Shown: in pieces, positions 7,314 through 13,378 of the stretch | Numbering within the stretch: position 1 is the stretch's first letter | Layout of the letters: each line of letters begins with the position of its first letter | Program-made: the position numbers and the translations under genes | IMG/VR virus record: IMGVR_UViG_3300037184_000495 | Span: 1-25,605 of that record | Source of the DNA: a virus | DNA: 25,605 nucleotides | Direction: 5' to 3' (one strand) | Notes under the pieces: generated by a model | Databases searched by the model: none | Seen by the model: the letters and a program-made list of their open reading frames with translations, nothing else | Told to the model about the DNA's origin: nothing

Positions 7314-9641
7314 TTACTTTCGATAGAGTCGGCGGCGAGCTGCGCTCGTCTTGTTCGCCATTTGGGGCAACGATTGCGCCATACTGGGGTCCGGCCCTGG
7401 AGGACCACCGGCATTGGCATTCATATCAGGCGAACCTGCAGGGGGCGCCGCACCAGGCGCTGTTTGTTGGTCGGGAGACGCACCTGCGGGTCCGCCCGGA
7501 GGCCCACCGCCACCCTCACCCGCCGCTGTCGGATTCGGCGGCCCGCCAGCAAGTCCTGCATCGGGCGGGACACCCTCCGCCGGTCCCTGCGTACCCTCTG
7601 GAGGTGCTGCAGCTGCCGCTTCCTGCTCCGAGGCGCCGCCCGTAGTCGCCGACAGGTCCATCGCTGCATTCATGTTCGGGTCTTGGGAGGCGAGCTCCAT
7701 CAGCTTCATGCGCAAGTCTTGTTGCGCAATACGGAGTTGTGCGGCCGTCTCGGTTTGCTTGAGAGCGTCGTCCTTCGCCTGCAAGGCCTGGTCAAGGGCC
7801 GACTTCACCTTAGTGTCCGCGGTCTGCGCGTCCTGCATTGCTTGGGCCGCTTGTTGTTGAATCTGCTCAACTTGCGCCTGTGCGGCCTGCACTTGTTGCT
7901 GCGCCTCCATCTGCGCCTGTTGCACTTGCTTTCGATAGTACGACGCCTCATTCTGGCTTTGCATCTGACGACCCAGTTGTTCGGCGTGCATGTAGTTCGT
8001 AGGCTCGAGTTCCTGGTTGTCTGTCGGTGACGCCATCGGCGCTTCTTGCTCGGGCGCACCGGCCGCAGCATCGTCGGCAAGTTTGACGGCCCAACGAGCC
8101 ATACGAGCCGCCATCTTATCGATAGCGCTTTCTTTCTTCGGTTTGTGGCGAGCGATGTCGGCTTCTGTCCCGAGTTCGCCACCGGCGTGGTGCCCGAGAT
8201 GTGCACCAAGAGCGGCGCCGCCCAAGGTACCCAGCACACCACCCTTGCTTAGTTTGTGTCCCGCGATGCCACCGGCCGCCGCACCCCCCAGTGCGCCGAG
8301 CACTTTGCCCATACGCTCTCCGCGGCGGGCGGATTCTCGATGATGTTCGGCAGAAATATTGGCGACCGCCCGTTGCCGACCCGTCTCTTTGAGCTCGTTG
8401 TCGGAAAGCATCTCCTTGGCAACCTTCGCGAGATATCGAGCGGCTGCTGTCTTCGTCTGACCTGCGGATGCCTGTGAAATCATTCCTCCGCCACCGTAAG
8501 CGGCCTGCTGCAGGGCCAACCGGCGCAAGTCTTCGTTCTGCGCCGCAAGAGCCTCTGTTCGCGCCCGTGTAGCTACTGAGGAACCCAGATGTGACCCCAG
8601 TAAACTGCCACCAAAGGCGCCCATCTGCTGGAGTGCGTTCTGTGTCTCGGGATCCTTTGACAAATACGCGGCACCGGTACCGAGTGCGCCACCCACGGCG
8701 CCGCCAAGAGCACCGCCGGCAAAGGCGCCTGCTCCAGACATGAAGCTGGAATTGAGGCGCTGCGCAGGGTCCATCAACGCGCCTGTGATGGCGGAACTCG
8801 CTGTGGCGGGGATAGTTCCCATCGCTGTTCCCGTCAGCACATTCGCCAGTCCGATATCCGCTGTTTTGCGAAAGCCGTGGGCGGCTTGCGCTACCATTCC
8901 ACCGCCTTCATGGTGTTCGGGGGGTTCTACGCCGGCTTGTTGTTCGGCGGCTTCAAACTCGGGGCTCTCGATCGCTTCCTGCTCCGGCGTCTCATGCTCT
9001 TCGTGCTTGGCAAGCATGTCCGGCGGCCTCGGTGTCATCGGCTTGTTGCCGGCATCGGGCGGCATCGCCATCCAGTAGCTATCGAGGTGCTCCTGGCACT
9101 GGCCCATAAAGCACTTGACCTTCTCCTTCATCGGGTTCTGCCCAAGTACGTTGAGCAACTCATGGTAGCTGTTGATCATTTCTTGTTCAGCGCGAATCAT
9201 CCGCTGTGCGACAGCAATCGGCTCCGTACTTGGAGGCGGCATATCCACTTCTGGAATATGCGGGGCGCCGAGGAGCACGGTCATGCGCTCTACAAGGTAC
9301 TCAAAGGCGCGACGATGATCCCATTCTCCACTGTCAATCGCGCGCTTTACCCCTCCAGCGAAAGGGCCGCGCACACTCTTGACGTAGATAAAACCTGCGT
9401 TGATAAGGCGCAGAAGCTTCATCGCACAGTTGCCCATAAGCTGCACGGCGAACTCCACCGGGACTTCAAACTGTCCCTCGAAGACACCGGTTTCATCGGG
9501 TGGGTCTTGCCAACCCGCAGTCTTCGCCATCATCTGCGCCACCTTCACAATCTGTGGGCGACGAGCATTGACGAAGAAGGCGCTGGCATCCGCCAACGGG
9601 ATTTCCATGTCACCAAGTAGGGCTTTTTCAAAGCTGTTCAC
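7314..9641 (-). CDS. Very large virion protein: ferritin-like bundle, glycine zippers, Gln-rich coiled coil
   Basis: 775 residues, starting at GTG with GGAGGT six bases upstream. Residues about 1-45 include MMAKTAGW, the recurring K-T-A motif. Residues about 57-195 look like a four-helix bundle resembling ferritin/bacterioferritin-like proteins, with a DHRRAFEYLVERMTVLLGAP helix, an AEQEMINSYHELLNVLG helix and a QEHLDSYW helix end. After an acidic linker come two glycine-zipper regions (about 303-355 and 441-490) separated by a K-T-A-A-A-R-Y-L-A-K-V-A-K segment. A Gln/Ala-rich coiled coil follows (about 555-650), then a Pro/Gly-rich disordered tail (660-760). The mix of membrane-type zippers and long coiled coils suggests an internal, ejected or tape-measure-like protein. 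It is short for a tape measure in a phage of this type, and the identity is uncertain. Confidence 0.6.
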   Translation of the reverse strand: MNSFEKALLGDMEIPLADASAFFVNARRPQIVKVAQMMAKTAGWQDPPDETGVFEGQFEVPVEFAVQLMGNCAMKLLRLINAGFIYVKSVRGPFAGGVKRAIDSGEWDHRRAFEYLVERMTVLLGAPHIPEVDMPPPSTEPIAVAQRMIRAEQEMINSYHELLNVLGQNPMKEKVKCFMGQCQEHLDSYWMAMPPDAGNKPMTPRPPDMLAKHEEHETPEQEAIESPEFEAAEQQAGVEPPEHHEGGGMVAQAAHGFRKTADIGLANVLTGTAMGTIPATASSAITGALMDPAQRLNSSFMSGAGAFAGGALGGAVGGALGTGAAYLSKDPETQNALQQMGAFGGSLLGSHLGSSVATRARTEALAAQNEDLRRLALQQAAYGGGGMISQASAGQTKTAAARYLAKVAKEMLSDNELKETGRQRAVANISAEHHRESARRGERMGKVLGALGGAAAGGIAGHKLSKGGVLGTLGGAALGAHLGHHAGGELGTEADIARHKPKKESAIDKMAARMARWAVKLADDAAAGAPEQEAPMASPTDNQELEPTNYMHAEQLGRQMQSQNEASYYRKQVQQAQMEAQQQVQAAQAQVEQIQQQAAQAMQDAQTADTKVKSALDQALQAKDDALKQTETAAQLRIAQQDLRMKLMELASQDPNMNAAMDLSATTGGASEQEAAAAAPPEGTQGPAEGVPPDAGLAGGPPNPTAAGEGGGGPPGGPAGASPDQQTAPGAAPPAGSPDMNANAGGPPGPDPSMAQSLPQMANKTSAARRRLYRK

Positions 9642-9643
9642 GA

Positions 9644-10096
9644 TTAGACCTCCACCACAACAAAGTAGCCGTCCAAGCGTGCTTTGCTGCCTACTTCGAC
9701 CAGGCGCGGGACCGCGCCGACAAGGCTGTTGAAGAATGTTCCCACAGTATCGAGGGAATCGCTAAACCCAAAGACAGCGTTTGCGGTTCCCGTCTTCGAT
9801 ATCTTAACGCCTGCACTGGAAGACGGAGCAGAGAAGCGCCAAACATTGTTCCGAAACGACGGACGAATGGCGGCATTCACTGCAACGATCTGCGCCGCAA
9901 TCTGTGCTGCAGATAACCCGACACCGGTGTTGTCTACGAAGGTGACGACAGCTGCTGGTGCTGTGAATATCAACTGCAGCCCGTTCAATCCAGGAACGGT
10001 ACCCCCTTGTTGGAGTGTCAACGGGCCTCCGTTGACACCTCCTTGAAGAAAGAAGTTCACGTCTTCAATTGTGTCGAACGATTGCATCTGCAACAT
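9644..10096 (-). CDS. Small beta-module protein related to sheath inserts
   Basis: 150 residues. Residues about 37-112 (starting LNGLQLIFTAPAAVVTFVD, then a helix SAAQIAAQIVAVNAAI, then WRFSAPSSSAGVKI and NAVFGF) follow the same pattern as the three inserted modules in the tail sheath protein: short strand, threonine/valine strand, Asn-containing helix, strand, and a terminal F-G-F/L-G. The shared fold is inferred by eye. It may be a virion decoration, tail or neck component. AGGAG lies six bases before the ATG. It ends two bases before the start of the 775-residue gene, in the same operon. Confidence 0.55.
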   Translation of the reverse strand: MLQMQSFDTIEDVNFFLQGGVNGGPLTLQQGGTVPGLNGLQLIFTAPAAVVTFVDNTGVGLSAAQIAAQIVAVNAAIRPSFRNNVWRFSAPSSSAGVKISKTGTANAVFGFSDSLDTVGTFFNSLVGAVPRLVEVGSKARLDGYFVVVEV

Positions 10097-10111
10097 GGAG
10101 AACTCCTGAGA

Positions 10112-10618
10112 CTAGTAACTGAGATACGAGCAGTTTATGGCAGACAGCTCACTACTCAGACCGTGGTTATTGACACCCAGAATCTGATTGATGTTCATCG
10201 ACGTTTTCACACGAAGTTTCATCTGCTCGATGTCGGCTTTGAAGTACTGGAGCCAGTTCATAATGAGCGGCGTTTTGTCGTTGACGCCGACATTGATGCC
10301 GCCGTTGGAATAATTGATATGGTTTCGAGTTTGAAGAAGTCCGACGGACTCGAGGAGTGAGCACACCACCATGCGCGTAAGCAGCTTTTGCTGATTGAGC
10401 ATCAGCAGGTCTTCGAGCCTGGCAGTCCCAATTAGTGGAGGGGTTCCATTGAAGTCGGACATGGCGTCCACGATAGCCCACAGGATCATACGGTCGCTGG
10501 ATTCCTCGCCTTTGACGATTCGATTCAGTTCCGGATGGTCACGCATGAACAGGCGAATCGTCTGCACGAATGCCTGCATCACGGGGTTCTGTGTTTGGAC
10601 GCTCTGTAGCCGCTCCAT
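10112..10618 (-). CDS. Neck/head-completion-type protein, unknown
   Basis: 168 residues, mostly helical (FVQTIRLFMRDHPELNRIV, RMILWAIVDAMSDFNGTPP, KLLTRMVVCSLLESVGLL), ending in a Tyr/Ser-rich C-terminus. The start ATG overlaps the TAA of the previous gene by one base (TAATG), and AGGA lies about seven bases upstream, so the two genes are translationally coupled. Size, helical content and position after the capsid gene fit a head-completion or adaptor protein. I recognise no specific family. It has no K-T-A motif. Confidence 0.5.
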   Translation of the reverse strand: MERLQSVQTQNPVMQAFVQTIRLFMRDHPELNRIVKGEESSDRMILWAIVDAMSDFNGTPPLIGTARLEDLLMLNQQKLLTRMVVCSLLESVGLLQTRNHINYSNGGINVGVNDKTPLIMNWLQYFKADIEQMKLRVKTSMNINQILGVNNHGLSSELSAINCSYLSY

Positions 10619-11118
10619 TAGCGATTCCTACGACGCCTCGAGGAGCTGTACGCCACCTCTTGTTCCTCTGTCGGCGCTTCTGCATGTGAGAAGGGAACCT
10701 CCACAGACGTCTGGACTTCCTCGGAGGGCACCGGCGCATCAACGGGTGCGGGGGCTTCTTCTGCAACAGGAGCATCCACAAGAATGGGCGTATCTTCCGC
10801 TACCACATCCTCTGCCTCCGGTTCCGGAGGCGGTGAAGAATTGGCTAGCACTTCAAGCGTATCGAGATTCACACGTTGACTGTTCGAGGTATAGACGGCA
10901 ATGAGCCCCTTCGCTTCCTTGTCCGCCAATTCGGCTCGATGCGTGCGAATGAAGCCTGCTTTGACCGGCATCGGCCTCCCCCGAACAACACGAAGAACGC
11001 CCGAGATGAAGATGTTCTTCGTACTGGATTCCGGTCCGTGAAGGAGTCGACGAAGGGGGCGTGTTTTGACGTCGCGTGTGGTGTTATGAATGTAGAACGT
11101 AGCTTCTTGCATGGTCAT
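10618..11118 (-). CDS. Virion-type protein with disordered Pro/Glu tail, unknown
   Basis: 166 residues. Residues 1-95 form a compact, basic, strand-rich domain (FYIHNTTRD, NIFISGVLRVVRGRPMPV, GLIAVYTSNSQRVNLDTLEV). Residues about 96-155 are an unstructured acidic, Pro/Ala/Val-rich tail with near repeats of the type APVDAPV. The last residues are a basic cluster, RRRRNR. GGAG lies six bases before the ATG. It is the first gene after the terminator that follows the capsid gene, and it overlaps the next gene by one base. The role is unknown; an acidic extended tail could serve as a linker or surface spike. Confidence 0.5.
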   Translation of the reverse strand: MTMQEATFYIHNTTRDVKTRPLRRLLHGPESSTKNIFISGVLRVVRGRPMPVKAGFIRTHRAELADKEAKGLIAVYTSNSQRVNLDTLEVLANSSPPPEPEAEDVVAEDTPILVDAPVAEEAPAPVDAPVPSEEVQTSVEVPFSHAEAPTEEQEVAYSSSRRRRNR

Positions 11119-11135
11119 AGCTTACTCCAAAGTAG

Positions 11136-11166
11136 AAAAGGGCACCGACGTCCGGCGCCGGTGCCC
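11136..11166 (-). terminator. Rho-independent terminator after the major capsid gene
   Basis: On the minus strand, an eight-base-pair GC-rich stem (GGGCACCG with CGGTGCCC, 11-base loop) is followed by TTTT and then a T-rich stretch. It lies 44 bases past the capsid stop and before the next ribosome binding site. This is the classical shape of an intrinsic terminator. It would reduce read-through from the capsid gene into the connector and tail genes. Confidence 0.75.
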
Positions 11167-11182
11167 TCGTCACGGGCCAATA

Positions 11183-11202
11183 CTGCAGGAGAGTTCCTGC
11201 AG
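11183..11202 (-). other. Perfect hairpin just downstream of capsid stop
   Basis: An inverted repeat of eight bases (CTGCAGGA with TCCTGCAG, four-base loop) begins seven bases after the capsid stop codon, upstream of the terminator. It has no T-run, so it is not a terminator itself. It could protect the 3' end of the very abundant capsid mRNA, which is inference. Confidence 0.5.
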
Positions 11203-11209
11203 GTATGGA

Positions 11210-12331
11210 CTACGAGGCGTTCACCTGTGGGAACTTCAAGCCCATACCGACGCGGTTGTTGATCGCGCCAAGTTGGTCTTCGGCCACCGGGATGAAACTC
11301 GAAAGCAGCGCGTCTGCGTTGTTCGGGCTTGCGTCCGCCGAGTAGAGCTCCATCTTGCGGCACGAAGCGATGTTGATAACCGCCATGGCGATGTCTTCCC
11401 AGGCCTGGAACGTGATCATGTTCGCAATCTTGTCGATATAGAACTTGGTCTGGTTCAAGACGTAGAACTTGCCGAAGAATTCGGGAGCCGTGAAGAAGTA
11501 CACGTTGCCGCGACGAAGGATGTCCGTCTTGACGGTGCGAATGTACGGTCGTCCAATCAGGAGGTTGTACTTGTAGCCGTCAACAGTAGTTTCCGATTGG
11601 ATACGGTCACCGTTGTCTTCCACAGTCCACGACAACACGTCATCGAAGTCCACCTCGGTGAGGAGGAAGCGCTCGCAACGAAGACGATTGCCATCAATCA
11701 GCTTGAAGCCTTCCACGAGGTCTTTGCGCTGAATGGGGAGAACCACTGCACTATTGGTGGGGGCCACGCGAGCCAGCTCACCTTTGCGAACGGAGAACTC
11801 CACGGGTGGGTTGGCGCCGGCGAGCGAAGAAGCATTGAGCGTGGTGATGACACCACCGTTCGCTTCTTGCTGGAGGGCTTGGACTGCGGATTCGACATGG
11901 ATGACGAACTCTCGGTCTTCGATTTCTTGGATGTCCTTCACGGAGTTCTCTTCGATGACCTTCGTGATGGGCATTTCGTAGGCAAGGAGTTCTTGCTCTG
12001 TCTTTTGAAAGACTTCCGAGGAGATGGTGAAGAACGCAACTTCCGCCTTCTCGCCGCGGATGAACCTCGCCGTGGGTTGACCACGGAACGAGATCGCCAT
12101 CGCGCGAGACTTCGGTTCGACGTCCACGATCTTCACGAGGGTGTCGTGCTTGGTGGAGCGTTGGCAGTCCGTACGCGTGACTTGCTCCGGGGGGATGACT
12201 TTGCGAACGAACGAGACTTCGCGGAGGCGGTCTCGGATGTAGGAGCCGCCGAATTGCGCGAGCTTCTCTTTGCCGCCCGGTTCCCCGAGCTTCGTGTTGA
12301 ACATATCGTTGACTGTGCGAGCCGATGCCAT
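11210..12331 (-). CDS. Major capsid protein
   Basis: 373 residues, probably the HK97-fold subunit that builds the head shell. The N-terminal arm is helical and polar (MASARTVNDMFNTKLGEP). An extended beta region around VTRTDCQRSTKHDTLVKIVD resembles an E-loop, and the body mixes helices with strands. The C-terminal part (GNVYFFTAPEFFGKFYVL, then MITFQAWEDIAMAVINIASC) has the strand-helix pattern common in phage capsid proteins. It sits after protease and scaffold-like genes, preceded by a possible decoration gene and followed by a terminator, as expected for the most highly expressed late gene. AGGAG lies nine bases before the ATG. It lacks K-T-A motifs. The family call rests on pattern and position; a structure prediction would settle it. 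Confidence 0.75.
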   Translation of the reverse strand: MASARTVNDMFNTKLGEPGGKEKLAQFGGSYIRDRLREVSFVRKVIPPEQVTRTDCQRSTKHDTLVKIVDVEPKSRAMAISFRGQPTARFIRGEKAEVAFFTISSEVFQKTEQELLAYEMPITKVIEENSVKDIQEIEDREFVIHVESAVQALQQEANGGVITTLNASSLAGANPPVEFSVRKGELARVAPTNSAVVLPIQRKDLVEGFKLIDGNRLRCERFLLTEVDFDDVLSWTVEDNGDRIQSETTVDGYKYNLLIGRPYIRTVKTDILRRGNVYFFTAPEFFGKFYVLNQTKFYIDKIANMITFQAWEDIAMAVINIASCRKMELYSADASPNNADALLSSFIPVAEDQLGAINNRVGMGLKFPQVNAS

Positions 12332-12373
12332 GTTTTTGTACTCCTTCTAATCCAGTAAGCTGGTTTGCACAGC

Positions 12374-12919
12374 TTAGTAAAAAACGCCGCCCTTGATGCG
12401 AAGCCACCCACTGTTCTCAGCAGGAAGGCGTGTAACGTAGCCGACGAATTGATCGGTGTCGCTTGCGCCACCCCAACCAACCAATCCACTGAGAACACGG
12501 GGGCCGTAGACGCCGTTCGTTTGAATGCTGGCGACTTTGACCTTTTGGAAGCGCGTGGTGATGGCAAGGCCACTACCGACGACGGCGGACGCATCGTAGA
12601 TGAGCGTTTCACATTCCCACTGATTCAACCAAATGATGGGGGGTTTGCGGTCCGCCATCGCTTGGATATCCGTGCGGCCGTTTTCCGCCCACACCGGCCA
12701 GGAAAGGATGGCGCCTGCAGAATTGCCGACGGCAGCAATGTTCGCGGAGCGAACCAACTTGCCGGTCGAATCGAGAGTCATCCACTCTCCATCGAGATAA
12801 GACAGTGGATTCCTCGGATCCGCAAGGGTGGGATCCGTGAGCGGGAAGTCACGACGAACGAGAGGGATAACGTCCGTGACCGGCCGGAAGTTTTCGTTTT
12901 GCGTACCAAAAGTAGCCAT
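12374..12919 (-). CDS. Possible capsid decoration or stabilisation protein
   Basis: 181 residues, beta-rich and aromatic, without membrane segments. It contains YLDGEWMTLDSTGKLVR, a short strand-turn-strand pattern typical of head decoration proteins that trimerise on the capsid surface, and ends VTRLPAENSGWLRIKGGVFY. It lies immediately before the major capsid gene in transcription order, where decoration proteins often lie. AGGAG precedes the ATG by nine bases. The decoration role is inferred from position and composition. A weak six-base-pair inverted repeat (AAGCTG/CAGCTT) overlaps its stop codon and has no T-run. Confidence 0.5.
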   Translation of the reverse strand: MATFGTQNENFRPVTDVIPLVRRDFPLTDPTLADPRNPLSYLDGEWMTLDSTGKLVRSANIAAVGNSAGAILSWPVWAENGRTDIQAMADRKPPIIWLNQWECETLIYDASAVVGSGLAITTRFQKVKVASIQTNGVYGPRVLSGLVGWGGASDTDQFVGYVTRLPAENSGWLRIKGGVFY

Positions 12920-12961
12920 TGTATTGAACTCCTATGAACTGAGGTTGAATCTTACCGTGGG

Positions 12962-13369
12962 TTATTCGATATCTCCGAGAATGTACCTCTCGAAGTCCGT
13001 GGAGGTGCCAGACGCATTGACATTGGTGGCGACCGAGGCGGCCTTCATCATGTCTGGTCCTGTGAGATTGACTGCCTCACGAAGTACCGCAAACCCCTGC
13101 GGGTCTACATGCGCTCGCTTTTCGAGATGCTCAACGAGCGCCTCGAAGGGGACGTCGGTGTGCATGCCCTTATCGTGCATGTCCATCGCCACCTTCTCCG
13201 CCTCCATACGGAGACGAAGAGTATTGTTGTCGGCAGCCAACTTCGCATTGTCTGCTGCCAGCGCATCGCGTTCCACGGTTGTTCGATGAAGCGCAATGGC
13301 CCCATCGCGGAGCACTTGCGCGACCTTCACGTTGTCGAATACATTCTTTGCCTTAGCTGCTGTTGCCAT
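12962..13369 (-). CDS. Coiled-coil head-assembly protein with K-x-A motif
   Basis: 135 residues. Residues about 25-65 (ALHRTTVERDALAADNAKLA and following) form a clear coiled coil. The C-terminus (residues 105-130, PDMMKAASV then STDFERYIL) resembles the C-terminal region of the 250-residue protein upstream (PDMNKTASV then GDYERAL), so the two share a module. Two K-x-A motifs are present (NVKVAQ, MMKAAS). AGGAG six bases before the ATG overlaps the TAG of the 732-residue gene. Size, coiled coil and place between protease and capsid suggest a scaffold or core protein; this is inferred. Confidence 0.5.
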   Translation of the reverse strand: MATAAKAKNVFDNVKVAQVLRDGAIALHRTTVERDALAADNAKLAADNNTLRLRMEAEKVAMDMHDKGMHTDVPFEALVEHLEKRAHVDPQGFAVLREAVNLTGPDMMKAASVATNVNASGTSTDFERYILGDIE

Positions 13370-13378
13370 CGTGCTCTC

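Noticed and set aside
7304-7420. Earlier in-frame start for the 616-residue protein
   Set aside because: It would overlap the 775-residue gene by about 100 bases and has no ribosome binding site, whereas the ATG at 7303 has AGGAG.
11111-12358. 415-codon plus-strand frame antisense to the capsid gene
   Set aside because: Asp/Arg/His/Val-rich shadow of a strongly coding minus-strand gene. It would also span the terminator and hairpin.
12357-12375. Inverted repeat AAGCTG/CAGCTT between the decoration-type and capsid genes
   Set aside because: Weak six-base-pair stem overlapping a stop codon and not followed by T residues; not strong enough to call a terminator or attenuator.
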